A stretch of DNA of 64,000 nucleotides from Armatimonadetes bacterium Uphvl-Ar2 (lineage in GTDB: Bacteria; Armatimonadota; Fimbriimonadia; Fimbriimonadales; Fimbriimonadaceae). The notes below the pieces were generated by a model. The model was given only the letters and a program-made list of their open reading frames with translations, searched no databases and was not told the DNA's origin. Location of the stretch: contig CP021424.1 in assembly GCA_002162095.1 (NCBI GenBank), positions 2,108,001 to 2,172,000 on the forward strand, in the 5' to 3' direction. Made by a program: the position numbers and the translations under genes. Below are positions 16,641 to 26,156 of this stretch, piece after piece; position 1 is the first letter of the stretch; every line of letters starts with the position of its first letter.

Positions 16641-17482
16641 GCGTCGGCATGTGGACCCAAGTCACCGCGGTGTGGCCAGAAACCGTGCCCGACACCTCGG
16701 CCTGGCACTGCATTTTTGAGGACCACGGCGTCAACGGCACCATCGAAAACGAGAGTGTTCCTGGCCTCACCGGCTACCTCGCGCCGGGCGATGAAGACAA
16801 ACTCGAACCCCTCCGCGCTGCGTTGCTGGCCGCCGGGGCCACCGAAGTCTTCACCGATCTCATCCCCGAGGACAACTGGGCCGAGAGCTGGAAGCAGTTT
16901 TTCATCCCGCGCCGCCTGGGCGAGCGCATTGTGGTGCGCCCCACGTGGGAGGATTACGAGAGCCAACCGGACGATATCGTGCTGGTGCTGGACCCTGGCC
17001 AAGCCTTTGGCACCGGTGACCACCCGACCACTCGCAACTGCCTGGTTTTGCTGGAAGGCACGCCTCTGCAGGGCAAAGAGATTGCGGATATCGGCTGCGG
17101 TTCCGGCATCCTGGCCATCGCCGCTGGGCAACTCGGTGCGTCGCTGATTCACGCCGTAGACGTGGAAGGGCCGAGCGTGGCAGCCACCGCCGAGAATGCC
17201 GAGCGCAACGGCGTGACGTTGGTGGTAGAGCGGGGCTTGGGGTTCGACCCCCTGCCCGCCGAGCAAACCTACGACGTGGTCGTTAGCAATATCCTCAGCG
17301 CGGCCCTGATTGCTTTGGCCCCCGAAGTGTCTCGCCGCCTCCGCACTCCCGGCGTGTGGATCGTCAGCGGCATCATCCAGGCGAATTGGCCCGATGTCCG
17401 CACGGCCGCCGAGCGATACGGATTCCGACTGGACGAAACTCGTGAGGAAGGCGAATGGGTGACGGCGCGGTTCGTTCGATAA
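16637..17482 (+). CDS. prmA: ribosomal protein L11 methyltransferase
   Basis: 281 aa. The SAM-binding motif [18 protein letters not shown], the [19 protein letters not shown] block and the [15 protein letters not shown] motif are diagnostic of PrmA, which trimethylates L11. The N-terminal domain (about residues 1-85) recognises L11. It follows dnaJ with a 4-base overlap and is read into rsmE with a 28-base overlap; the dnaJ-prmA-rsmE order is common in bacteria. Confidence 0.93.
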   Translation: MSVGMWTQVTAVWPETVPDTSAWHCIFEDHGVNGTIENESVPGLTGYLAPGDEDKLEPLRAALLAAGATEVFTDLIPEDNWAESWKQFFIPRRLGERIVVRPTWEDYESQPDDIVLVLDPGQAFGTGDHPTTRNCLVLLEGTPLQGKEIADIGCGSGILAIAAGQLGASLIHAVDVEGPSVAATAENAERNGVTLVVERGLGFDPLPAEQTYDVVVSNILSAALIALAPEVSRRLRTPGVWIVSGIIQANWPDVRTAAERYGFRLDETREEGEWVTARFVR

Positions 17483-18168
17483 GAGCGCTTCCGCGTTTCT
17501 TTGTCGCCGGCGTGCCCGACCCGGCCCCGGAAACCGTACCCATCCCCTACGACGAGTACAAGAAACTCCACGGCGTTCTGCGTTTGCCCCGGGGCAGCGC
17601 CATCGCCATCCTTCCTGGTGACGGGCGGGTGCTGGTCGGCACCTTTGAAGGCCACGAAATGGCCGTGCAAGCCACCCACACTCCCGCTACCGATGCCACG
17701 CGGCCGGTCACCTTGGCCCTCGGCCTCGCGAAGCCTGAGAAGATCGAAGAGAGTATCCGCATGGCCACCGAGATTGGCGTGAGTGCTGTCCGGCTCTTTG
17801 CCTGCGACCGGAGCGTGACCCGCTGGGACGAAGGGAAGCGAGACGCCAAACTGGTGCGCCTGCGCCGCATCGCGCAGGAGGCGGCCGAGGTCTGTTTCCG
17901 CACTCGCTTGCCCGAGATCAGCTTTGCCAAGGACCTGGCTCAGGTTTTGCAAGACCCGACCGCAGTGGTGCTCAGCGAAACCGAAGGGCTCAGCCAGCTA
18001 TTCACCCCGCCCGCCGGGCCGGTCACTTTGGTCATCGGGCCGGAAGGCGGTTGGTCGCCCCGCGAGGTCGCGCTCATCGGAGATAGGGCGGTGACGCTCG
18101 GGCCGCGCGTGTTCCGGGTGGATACGGCGGTGGCCGTGGCTTGCGGTCTCGCGCTGCACGGGGTCTAG
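17455..18168 (+). CDS. rsmE: 16S rRNA (uridine-1498-N3)-methyltransferase
   Basis: 237 aa, a SPOUT-family methyltransferase. The N-terminal PUA-like part is followed by the knot domain with [44 protein letters not shown] and the cofactor knot [17 protein letters not shown] ... [15 protein letters not shown]. The start at ATG 17455 gives a 28-base overlap with prmA; no closer ATG, GTG or TTG fits the family start (LPRFFV), so it is the best choice. Confidence 0.93.
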   Translation: MGDGAVRSIRALPRFFVAGVPDPAPETVPIPYDEYKKLHGVLRLPRGSAIAILPGDGRVLVGTFEGHEMAVQATHTPATDATRPVTLALGLAKPEKIEESIRMATEIGVSAVRLFACDRSVTRWDEGKRDAKLVRLRRIAQEAAEVCFRTRLPEISFAKDLAQVLQDPTAVVLSETEGLSQLFTPPAGPVTLVIGPEGGWSPREVALIGDRAVTLGPRVFRVDTAVAVACGLALHGV

Positions 18169-18190
18169 CCCGGTATTCTGCCCCCCAGTT

Positions 18191-18904
18191 ATGAGACCCG
18201 ATGGTCGCGCCGCCGACGAACTCCGTCCCACTACGCTTGAACGCAACGTCATCAAGTTCGCTGAGGGCTCGTGCCTTATCAAGCAGGGCGACACCCACGT
18301 GCTGGTGTGCGCGACGGTAGAAGACCGCGTGGCCCCGTGGCTAAAGGGCGCCGGCCAGGGCTGGGTGACGGCGGAATACTCAATGCTCCCGCGCTCGGGT
18401 CGCCAGCGCAACCAGCGCGATGGCACGCGCGGCCCCAATGGCCGGAGCCTTGAGATTCAGCGCCTCATTGGCCGGGCCCTGCGTAGCGTCGTGGACCTGG
18501 ACGTGCTGGGCGAGCGCACCATCACCTTGGACTGCGACGCGATTCTTGCCGACGGGGGCACCCGCTGCGCCAGCATCACCGCCGCCTATGTCGCCCTTTA
18601 CGACGCCCTCACCTGGATGAAGGATCGTCGAATGATCAAGAATTGGCCGCTGCGCGAGGGTCTGGCCGCCATCAGCGTCGGCATCCTGAACAACGAAGAG
18701 CGCCTGGACCTGTGCTACGAAGAAGACAGCCGCGCCGCCACCGACATGAACGTGGTGATGACCTCCTCGGGCCGCTTTGTGGAGATCCAAGGCACAGCGG
18801 AGGCCGAACCGTTCGGCGCCGACGCTCTCGGTCGCATGCTCAAGCTGGGGCAGAAGGGCGTCACCGAACTGCTGGCGATGCAAAACGAGGCCCTCGGGCT
18901 GTGA
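18191..18904 (+). CDS. rph: ribonuclease PH
   Basis: 237 aa. RNase PH trims the 3' ends of tRNA precursors using phosphate. It shows the start [13 protein letters not shown], the [19 protein letters not shown] strand, the Arg-rich [13 protein letters not shown] loop, [23 protein letters not shown] and the [20 protein letters not shown] block, all conserved in the family. It is 22 bases downstream of rsmE and shares a GTGA overlap with rdgB, the common rph-rdgB pair. Confidence 0.95.
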   Translation: MRPDGRAADELRPTTLERNVIKFAEGSCLIKQGDTHVLVCATVEDRVAPWLKGAGQGWVTAEYSMLPRSGRQRNQRDGTRGPNGRSLEIQRLIGRALRSVVDLDVLGERTITLDCDAILADGGTRCASITAAYVALYDALTWMKDRRMIKNWPLREGLAAISVGILNNEERLDLCYEEDSRAATDMNVVMTSSGRFVEIQGTAEAEPFGADALGRMLKLGQKGVTELLAMQNEALGL

Positions 18905-19512
18905 GCGCCGCGCGGCGGCTGGTGATTGCCAGCCACAACCGCAAGAAATCGGGCGAGATGGTGACGATCCTCACCGCCGGGCTGCCGGGGTGGGAGATCC
19001 TGACTCTGACCGATTTCTCCGGCGCCCCCGAGCCCGAAGAATCCGGCACCACCTACGAAGAGAACGCCGTCATCAAGGCGGCCAGTGCCGCGCAGTTCAC
19101 GGGCGAGCTTTGCCTCGCCGATGATGCGGGCCTGGAAATCGACGCTCTGCCCGGTGAACTCGGCCCGTGGAGCAAGCGATTCATGGGCGAGGAGACGCCC
19201 TTCACCGAGAAGATGCAGGGCATCCTCACGCGCATGGCGGGTCTGCCGGAAGCCGAGCGAGGGGCGAGATTCAACTGCTGGGTGGCGCTCGCTGCGCCTG
19301 GGCAAGAACCCAAAGCCTTCCATGCCACCTGCGAAGGTCGCATCGCGGAGGCCCCCAGTGGCGGCGGCGGGTTTGGCTACGACCCCATCTTTTGGCTCGA
19401 AAGCCAAGGGTGCACCATGGCCGACCTCACTGCCGAGCAGAAGCACGCCATCAGCCATCGCGGCAAGGTGCTGGCGCAAGTCATCGGCCACCTCCGTCAA
19501 ACCGACGTGTAA
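18901..19512 (+). CDS. rdgB: XTP/dITP diphosphohydrolase (RdgB/HAM1)
   Basis: 203 aa from a GTG that overlaps the rph stop (GTGA). It clears non-canonical purine nucleotides such as XTP and dITP. Family motifs: [11 protein letters not shown] (substrate loop), [24 protein letters not shown] (catalytic Asp), [11 protein letters not shown] and SHRGKVLA. The N-terminal S-A-A-R-R segment is only a few residues, consistent with the GTG choice. Its TAA stop overlaps the -10-like box of the thuA gene. Confidence 0.93.
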   Translation: MSAARRLVIASHNRKKSGEMVTILTAGLPGWEILTLTDFSGAPEPEESGTTYEENAVIKAASAAQFTGELCLADDAGLEIDALPGELGPWSKRFMGEETPFTEKMQGILTRMAGLPEAERGARFNCWVALAAPGQEPKAFHATCEGRIAEAPSGGGGFGYDPIFWLESQGCTMADLTAEQKHAISHRGKVLAQVIGHLRQTDV

Positions 19513-19515
19513 GAT
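19510..19515 (+). promoter_or_regulatory. -10-like hexamer TAAGAT overlapping the rdgB stop codon
   Basis: The rdgB stop TAA (19510-19512) is the first half of TAAGAT, followed by AGAACC and the ATG at 19522 (6 bases). Confidence 0.5.
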
Positions 19516-19521
19516 AGAACC

Positions 19522-20217
19522 ATGATGACCCTCGCCCTCCTCGCGGCGATTTCGGCCACCGAACCCACGCGCATCCTCGTGATGACGCGTACGGAGGGAT
19601 ACCGCCACGACAGCATCCCCACGGGCGTCGAGTGTCTCAAGGCCATTGGCACGGCCCGGGGTTGGGTCGTCGACCAAACCGAGAACCCGGCGGACTTCAA
19701 CACGGCCAACCTCGCCCGTTACCGCGTGGTGGTCTTCCTGAGTACTACCGGCGACATTTTGGACCGCCCGGAAGAGCAAGCCTTTGAAGGCTATATCCAA
19801 AACGGAGGTCGGTTCCTTGGTATCCACGCCGCCGCCGACACCGAGTACGACTGGCCTTGGTTCGGGCAACTGGTGGGGGCTTACTTTATGAGCCACCCTC
19901 ACATTCAGGAAGCCTGCATGCACGTGCACACGCACGATCATCCGGCGACGGCCCACCTCGGCGAGACCTGGATCGCTACTGACGAGTGGTACTGCTACAA
20001 GAGCCAGCCGCCGGCCCGCGCTCAGGTGTTGCTTTCGCTCGATCACAGCTCCTACACGGGCTGGAAGATGCCGGGAGACTCCCACCCGATTGCCTGGAGC
20101 CAGAGGTTTGACGGCGGGAAGGCGTTCTACACCGGCCGGGGCCACACCAAGGAATCCTACAGCGAACCGGACATGCGCAAGCACCTGGCCGGCGCCCTCA
20201 CCTGGTTAGTTCAGTAG
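19522..20217 (+). CDS. ThuA-like (trehalose-utilisation type) domain protein
   Basis: 231 aa. The ThuA fold is a class I glutamine amidotransferase-like domain of unclear reaction. The opening strand RILVMTRTEGYRHDSIP, VVVFLSTTGDILD, NGGRFLGIHAAADTEYDWPWFGQLVGAYF and the final KAFYTGRGHTKESYSEPDMRKHLAGAL are typical. The start has a short hydrophobic stretch that may be a weak signal peptide. No trehalose or sugar-import genes are nearby, so a sugar role is not supported by context. Confidence 0.85.
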   Translation: MMTLALLAAISATEPTRILVMTRTEGYRHDSIPTGVECLKAIGTARGWVVDQTENPADFNTANLARYRVVVFLSTTGDILDRPEEQAFEGYIQNGGRFLGIHAAADTEYDWPWFGQLVGAYFMSHPHIQEACMHVHTHDHPATAHLGETWIATDEWYCYKSQPPARAQVLLSLDHSSYTGWKMPGDSHPIAWSQRFDGGKAFYTGRGHTKESYSEPDMRKHLAGALTWLVQ

Positions 20218-20279
20218 GATTCGGGCGTCACCTCACCTCGGAAACGCGCCAAACCATGCATCCGGCCCGCCTGGGGTTG

Positions 20280-20285
20280 TATGAT
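20280..20285 (+). promoter_or_regulatory. -10-like hexamer TATGAT
   Basis: TATGAT ends 8 bases before the ATG at 20294; no Shine-Dalgarno site lies between. Confidence 0.45.
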
Positions 20286-20293
20286 GCAAGGTC

Positions 20294-21571
20294 ATGAGTA
20301 GCGGTTACGGTCTGCAGAACACCGGCAACTACGGGGCGGCGAAGCGCTTCCGGTTGATCCTGCGCGAACAAGGCCAAGCCCGAGAAATGGGCGGCAGCGA
20401 AATGTCGCTCGCCGTGAGCATCGTGGACAACATCATGATGCAGGCCCTGGACGCCAAAGCCAGCGACATCCACATGCAGCCGGAGCGGGATCAGCTCAAG
20501 ATTCGCTTCCGCGTGGACGGCATCTTGCACGAAAACGGCTTCCTCCCGCCCGAGCAGGCCACCAACGTTTTGGCGCGTCTCAAATTGTCGGCCGGCATGC
20601 GCATTGACGAAATGCGCGAACCCCAAGACGGCCGAATTGACATGGAATACGACGGCCGCCGGCTCTCCGCTCGTGCCTCGTGTGTGCCTTGTCTCAATGG
20701 TGAGAAGTTCGTTATGCGTCTTCTTGACCCGGCCTCAATGAAGGTTAACCTCGCCGATCTGGGGATGCCGGACGACATCCGTGAGAAGTGGATGCGCGCG
20801 GTGGGCGTGCCGTACGGTCTGATCCTGGTCACCGGTCCGACGGGGAGCGGGAAAACGTCCACGCTCTACGCCAGTCTCAACGTGCTGGATAGCAAAACCC
20901 GCAACATCCTCACGGTCGAAGACCCGATCGAATACGAATTCGACAAGAACATCGCACAGGTGCAGGTCACCGAGAAGATGGGCTTCCCCCGCGTCATGCG
21001 TGCGTTCCTCCGTCAAGACCCGGACGTCATGATGGTCGGTGAAATCCGCGATGCGGACTCGCTGAAGATTGGGATCCAGGCCGCTCTCACCGGTCACTTG
21101 GTGCTGGCTACCATCCACACGAACAACGCCATCGAGGCCATCGGCCGAATGATTGACATGGGCGCCGAGGACTACCTCATTAGCGGCGTTATCGTCGGCA
21201 TCATGGCGCAACGTCTGGTGCGCCGCATTGACCAAACCACGGCCAAACCCTTTGCCTACAGCCGGGAAGAACTCGAAGCCATCGGCATTACGGCCGCCGA
21301 CATGCAAGGCGCGCGCCTTGTGAAAGGGGAACCGGGTGAAAGCAACAACGGCACGGGCTTCAAGGGTCGTGTCGGCCTGTACGAACTGGTGGTCGGTGAC
21401 CGCGCCTTCAAGCAGGCCGTGGCCCGCCGCGCCCCCTACGAAGAACTCCTTCAAATTGCCCGCGAGCAAGGCTTCCGCAGCATGATGGAAGACGGCAAGG
21501 AAAAGGTGCTGAAGGGCATCACGACCCCCGAGGAAGTCGCCCGCGCGGTCCTCACTCAAGCTCTCGAATAG
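20294..21571 (+). CDS. type II secretion/type IV pilus assembly ATPase (GspE/PilB-like, short form)
   Basis: 425 aa, shorter than most GspE/PilB because the usual N-terminal MshEN-type domain is missing. The C-terminal domains are intact: ASDIHMQPERDQLKIRFRVDG, Walker A GPTGSGKTST, Asp box LTVEDPIEYEF, Walker B RQDPDVMMVGEIRD and the His box TGHLVLATIHTNNA. The four-Cys zinc site of GspE/PilB is absent. It powers assembly of a pilus-like fibre, but no platform or major pilin gene is beside it; prepilin-like genes lie at 46126 and 48261. Confidence 0.85.
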   Translation: MSSGYGLQNTGNYGAAKRFRLILREQGQAREMGGSEMSLAVSIVDNIMMQALDAKASDIHMQPERDQLKIRFRVDGILHENGFLPPEQATNVLARLKLSAGMRIDEMREPQDGRIDMEYDGRRLSARASCVPCLNGEKFVMRLLDPASMKVNLADLGMPDDIREKWMRAVGVPYGLILVTGPTGSGKTSTLYASLNVLDSKTRNILTVEDPIEYEFDKNIAQVQVTEKMGFPRVMRAFLRQDPDVMMVGEIRDADSLKIGIQAALTGHLVLATIHTNNAIEAIGRMIDMGAEDYLISGVIVGIMAQRLVRRIDQTTAKPFAYSREELEAIGITAADMQGARLVKGEPGESNNGTGFKGRVGLYELVVGDRAFKQAVARRAPYEELLQIAREQGFRSMMEDGKEKVLKGITTPEEVARAVLTQALE

Positions 21572-21578
21572 AACCAAC

Positions 21579-22915
21579 ATGGCTCAAGTCTCCAAGAATC
21601 GAAAAATCGTCAACTATGTGCTGCTCGGCGGCCTGCTCGTCGGGGCGGGTGTCGTAGGGGCGCGGCTTTCGGGCCAAATCATGGAAGCCCGCGGCCTGGC
21701 CAAGCTCGAGGAGCAGATCGCGGCTACCGGGATGCCCCGTAGCGCCGCGAAGATCAAGGAGCGATTCCGCAAGGATGACAATGCCCAGAAGGCCATTGCG
21801 GAACTCGCGAAGAAGATCGAACTCGAACCGAACTACGGCTCCGACCTCCAAAAGGCGCGTTACGACTCGAACCTCGCTTGGTCCATCATGACCGAGCGGC
21901 AGGACTTCGCCAGTTGGGCCGCCATTGTGGCCAAGGCCCCGGCCCAGGATTACGGCTTTGACCTCGATGACTTTGAGTTTGGTCTCGGGGCGCACCAGGG
22001 GGCCATTTACTACCTGGGGCAGACGGCCGCCCATGCGGCCAAGCACGCCGCCATGCAAGGCAATTGGGAGGAAGCCCGCAAGTATCGCGACGAGGCCTTG
22101 GCCATCTTTGGAAAGATGGCGCCTGAGACCTGGCGTGGCTCGGCTTCGGTGCAGGCCAATGGCTTGAACAGCACTTACCGCTACACGCTGGAGATGCTGG
22201 ACAAGAAGCGCAATGACCCCGAAGCACTGAAGTACGCCCAGGAGACGTTTGCCAAAGAAGTGCCGGTGATTTCCTACACCGATTTGGCGATGACCGAGCT
22301 ATTCCGCGTGCGCATCAAGGCGCGCGACGTGGGGCGGGATGCCAGCCTGTATCACATGAACGTGATGAACTGGGTGCGGGATGACGCGGCGGAAAACGAG
22401 GCGTACAGCGACCTTGACGAAGCTGATGTCAACATCTGGCGGAGTCTGCCCTCGGGGTGGCGCTCGCCGACATCGTGGAAATGCAAGTGATCAAGGACTT
22501 GAAGCCGTTGGCCGACCAGATCAAGGCCGCCGAAAACAATCCGAACGAGATTCGGCGGGTCGTGCGTGAATTTGAAGAAAAGCTGCCGAAGCAGCCGAAA
22601 GAGGACATCACCGGCATCATGCCGCGCATCTATGCTCTCAGCTTAAGCGACTACGAATCGATGATGGAGTTCGATGGGCGCCGGTTCTTGGGGCGCCAAG
22701 TGCTGAATATCGTGGAGGAGTATCAAAAGACGAAGGCGTTCCCGGCGGAGTTCAAGGCTGATGGAGCGGCTCCGTTTGGAATGGAGTTCCGATACGTTAA
22801 GACGCAGGACGGATTCCAAGTGAACATGGGCGGACGACGCGGCGGGTACCAAATCGCCTTCCCGATGATCGTCATCACGCCGGAGATGGAACGGCCGGCC
22901 GTCGGCGCGGGCTAG
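21579..22915 (+). CDS. membrane-anchored protein of unknown function, frame broken by one base
   Basis: One membrane segment (residues about 12-32) is followed by a long alpha-helical soluble part. The first frame ends in a non-coding-looking tail near 22490; the G run at 22454-22457 is one base short, and adding a G joins the parts (reading ...LPSGVALADIVEMQVIKDL...) into 445 residues. The span is 3n-1 bases. It lies 7 bases after the ATPase, so it is probably its partner, but I recognise no PilM/N/O or GspF similarity. Confidence 0.6.
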
Positions 22916-22935
22916 GCGCTCTCGGCCACAAAGAG

Positions 22936-22964
22936 AAACCCCGGTCCGTATTGGGCCGGGGTTT
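22936..22964 (+). terminator. intrinsic terminator between two convergent genes
   Basis: AAACCCCGG (22936-22944) pairs with CCGGGGTTT (22956-22964), and TTTTTC follows on the + strand. It serves the gene ending at 22915; on the minus strand the same stem is followed by a T-rich stretch and could also stop der transcripts ending at 22990. Confidence 0.8.
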
Positions 22965-22989
22965 TTCTATTCCTGAGTTCAGGCGAGGT

Positions 22990-24347
22990 CTAGTCCTCTT
23001 CTTCGCGCTCGCCGCTCTTCCGGGCAAAGATGCGAATCGGTGTGCCTTCCATCGGGAATTCGGCGCGAATCCGGTTAGCCAAGTACCGCTCATAAGAGAA
23101 GTGCATCAGCTGCGGGTCGTTGCAGAAAAAGATGAAGGTCGGGGGTTGCTCACCGGCTGGGTCACGTAGTACACGCGGAACGCGCGGCCTTTGCGGCTCA
23201 GCGGTCGGTCCAAGGTTGCGTTTTGGATCAGGCGGTTCAGTTGCCCCGTGGGGATGCGCGTGTTGCCCGCTTCCACGGCCGAGAACGCGGCATTGATTGC
23301 GCCGTCCATCCCCGTGCTCATCTTGGCGCTCGTAAAGCGGACAATGGCGTAGGCGCACTCGGGAATCTCGGCCTTCAGCGAACGAACGAAGTCCTTCTTG
23401 GCCGGGCTGGTGCGGCCCAGGTTGCCGTCGGGCGGCTCCACTTGGTCCCACTTGTTCACCGCAATTACCAGCGGCTTCCCGAGTTCAAAACTCGCCTTGG
23501 CCACGCGCTTGTCGCCGTCGGTCAGGCCTTCGTTGCCGTCAATGACGAGCAGCGCACACTCGGCGCGCTCTAGGGCGCGGGCGGCCCGCAGCACCATGTA
23601 GTACTCGATGCTGCCCTGAATCTTGCCGCGCCGTCGAATCCCGGCGGTGTCTATTAGCCGGACCTTGCGACCCTTCCAACTCACCTGGCTGTCAATGGCG
23701 TCGCGGGTGGTGCCGGGGATGTCACTCACAATCGAGCGCTCTTCACCGCTAAAGGCGTTGAGCATCGAGCTCTTGCCCACGTTGGGCCGCCCGATGATGG
23801 CGAGGCGCAGTTCGTCGTCGCCTTCGCCCACCTCGTTGGTGGTCTTGGGCAGAAGATCAACGACCTTATCCATCAAGTCGCTGAGGCCACGTCCGTGGAG
23901 CCCAGAAACGGGGAACACTTCGCCAAAGCCCAGGGCGTAGAACTCCGCCGCCTGGGGTTCGCGAATCTCGTTGTCCACCTTGTTGGCCAGTACCAGCACC
24001 GGCACGTCAATGCTTCGCAAACGCTGGGCCAGGTCTTCGTCCGCCGGGTTCAGCCCCTCGTCGGCATCCACCATAAAGAGGATGACGCTCGCCTCGGCCA
24101 GGGCCACTTCGGCTTGCACCCGAATCTGCTCCACCAGTGGGTCATCGTCACCAAACAGAATCCCGCCGGTATCCACCACGCGGAACTTGCGGTCCTTGTG
24201 ATCGAACTCGGCGTACAGGCGATCGCGGGTCACGCCGGGTTGGTCTTGCACCACGGCAATGCGCCGGCCCGCAAACCGGTTAAAGAGGGTGGACTTCCCG
24301 ACATTCGGTCGCCCGACGATCACCAAAGTGGGTAACTGAGCGGCCAT
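22990..24347 (-). CDS. der: ribosome biogenesis GTPase Der (EngA), frame broken by one base
   Basis: Double-GTPase acting in 50S assembly. It has two P-loops ([14 protein letters not shown] and [14 protein letters not shown]), two NKxD boxes ([16 protein letters not shown]) and a C-terminal KH-like domain. The frame breaks at the G run 23141-23145 (C run in the coding sense); adding one base restores [26 protein letters not shown] and a 452-residue protein. Der is essential, so an assembly or sequencing error is the simplest reading. Start: the ATG at 24347, with TATCAT 10 bases upstream; a longer frame upstream has no Der homology. Confidence 0.93.
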
Positions 24348-24394
24348 AAGAAGGAGAATGATACCGGCCCCTCCCGCGAGGGTTCTGGGAGAGG

Positions 24395-24400
24395 CATAAT
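24395..24400 (+). promoter_or_regulatory. -10-like hexamer CATAAT, leaderless-type
   Basis: CATAAT is followed by GAACGG and the GTG start of accB at 24407 (6 bases). It is about 30 bases from the divergent TATCAT of der (24358-24363). Confidence 0.5.
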
Positions 24401-24406
24401 GAACGG

Positions 24407-24868
24407 GTGAGCGACTGGCGCCACCGTGTCGACAACTTAGTCGAACTGATGAACGATTTTGGGCTCGAACGCGCCCGGCAGAGCGGGGAAGGCTGGAGCC
24501 TGGAGCTGAGCAAGACGGTCCCGGTGAGCGGGGGCGTGCCGATGATGGCCGCCGCACCCGCCGAAGCCGCTACCTCGGCCACGCTGGCTGCCAAGCCGAA
24601 GAAAGCCGCGCGCCGCGCCGCCGAAGTCGCCCGTGGCATCCCCGTCACCACCCCGATGATGGGCATCTACTACGCGGCCCCGAGTCCGGGAGCGCCCAAC
24701 TTCGTGTCCGTGGGGCAAGAAGTAACGGAAGGGCAAGTGGTGGGCCTGGTGGAAGCCATGAAGACCTTCAACGAAATCCTGGCGCCGCAGAGCGGGGTGA
24801 TCACGTCGGTGGAGGCCACCAATGGCCAACTTGTTGAACCCGGAACGGTCCTCGTCCGCATTGAATAG
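24407..24868 (+). CDS. accB: biotin carboxyl carrier protein of acetyl-CoA carboxylase
   Basis: 153 aa from GTG. The C-terminal biotinyl domain carries the biotinylation motif VEAMKTFNEI and the closing GQLVEPGTVLVRIE; an Ala/Pro/Lys linker joins a short N-terminal helix. It carries CO2 for fatty-acid synthesis. accC, accA and accD are not in the window. An N-terminal ATG is absent in frame; the GTG is favoured by the CATAAT 6 bases upstream. It overlaps hom by 47 bases. Confidence 0.9.
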   Translation: MSDWRHRVDNLVELMNDFGLERARQSGEGWSLELSKTVPVSGGVPMMAAAPAEAATSATLAAKPKKAARRAAEVARGIPVTTPMMGIYYAAPSPGAPNFVSVGQEVTEGQVVGLVEAMKTFNEILAPQSGVITSVEATNGQLVEPGTVLVRIE

Positions 24869-26156
24869 GCTCCCGCAACTCCGGATTGGGCTCCTGGGAT
24901 ACGGCACGGTGGGTGAAGGCACCTACCGGATGCTGGAGGACAACCTGGCCAGCATTCGGCGCAAAACCGGCGCCGACCTCTCGGTGGTCCGCATCGGCAT
25001 TCGGGATGAGAAGAAGACTCGCCGCGCCCCTCGTGAGCTTTTCACCGCTGACAACATGGGCATCGTCACCGACCCGAGCGTTGATCTCGTCGTCGAAGCC
25101 ATCGGCGGGATTGACCCCGCCTTGAGTCTGGTGGAAGCGGCCCTGGACCACGGCAAGAGCGTGGTCACGGCCAACAAGGAAATGATGGCCAAGCACGGGG
25201 CTCGCCTGCTGGAGAAGGCCCGCGCCAAACAGATTGACCTCCACTTCGAGGCCGCCGTGGGTGGGGGCATCCCCATCGTGCAAGTGCTGAAGCATCAGCT
25301 GGCCGGCAACGACGTGCCGATGATGATGGGCATCCTCAACGGCACCAGCAACTACATCCTCACGGCCATGAGCCAAGAAGGGCGACCCTTTGACGAAGTG
25401 CTGGCCGAGGCCCAACTGAAGGGCTACGCCGAAGCCGACCCCACCAACGATGTGGAGGGCTTCGATACGATGTACAAGATCAGCATTCTGGCGAGCATCG
25501 TTTACGGGGGGCCGGTGCCGCTGGAGTCGGTGCACCGCGAAGGCATTACGGGCGTGGATGCGATTGATTTTGAGTACGCCGACGTACTGGGCTACACCAT
25601 TAAGCTACTGGGCGTGGCTGAAGAACTGGCCGACGGTTCCGTGCGGGTGCGCGTGCACCCCGCGTTTGTGCCCAAGGCGCATTCGCTGGCGAGCGTGAAC
25701 GACGTGTTCAATGCGGTATGGTTCCACGGCGACTTCGTGGGTGACCTCATGTTCAGCGGCCGGGGGGCCGGGGGCGACCCGACCGCCAGTGCCGTGGTGG
25801 GCGACGTGATTGACGTGGCCCGAAACTTTGCCGCGAAAGGCACGGGGAGCGCCCTGCCGTTCGATCCGCCTCGCGCCGCCGCCGGGATGGATGACCTGGT
25901 TTCGCGCATCTATGTGCGGCTGGACGTGCTGGACAAGCCCAACACCTTGGGCCGCATCAGCACCGCCTTTGGCGACTACAACGTGGGCCTCGCAGCGATG
26001 GAAATGCGCACCACTGATGCCAACCACGGCGAAATCGCCTTCCTCACCCACCCGGTGCGAGAAGCTCAGTTTGTGGCGGCGCTGGAAGCCGTCGAGCAAC
26101 TGGATGTGGTCTACGGGGTGGGCAATTGGATCCGCGCCGTTGAGGTGACGAAGTGA
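24822..26156 (+). CDS. hom: homoserine dehydrogenase
   Basis: 444 aa. Order: NAD(P)-binding start IGLLGYGTVGEG, the catalytic domain with VVTANKEMMAKHG and NGTSNYILTAMSQEG, YAEADPTNDVEGFDTMYKISILASIVYGG, then a C-terminal ACT-like domain (from about residue 360) that senses threonine in many homologues. The reaction is aspartate semialdehyde to homoserine. The ATG 24822 has GGAGG 6 bases upstream, inside accB, and is preferred to TTG 24861. It ends in a GTGA overlap with the next gene. Confidence 0.93.
   Translation: MANLLNPERSSSALNRLPQLRIGLLGYGTVGEGTYRMLEDNLASIRRKTGADLSVVRIGIRDEKKTRRAPRELFTADNMGIVTDPSVDLVVEAIGGIDPALSLVEAALDHGKSVVTANKEMMAKHGARLLEKARAKQIDLHFEAAVGGGIPIVQVLKHQLAGNDVPMMMGILNGTSNYILTAMSQEGRPFDEVLAEAQLKGYAEADPTNDVEGFDTMYKISILASIVYGGPVPLESVHREGITGVDAIDFEYADVLGYTIKLLGVAEELADGSVRVRVHPAFVPKAHSLASVNDVFNAVWFHGDFVGDLMFSGRGAGGDPTASAVVGDVIDVARNFAAKGTGSALPFDPPRAAAGMDDLVSRIYVRLDVLDKPNTLGRISTAFGDYNVGLAAMEMRTTDANHGEIAFLTHPVREAQFVAALEAVEQLDVVYGVGNWIRAVEVTK

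Noticed and set aside
21579-22490. A separate 303-residue gene ending at 22490
   Set aside because: The tail after about 22453 has unusual codons and the next frame continues with protein-like sequence; one missing G explains both.
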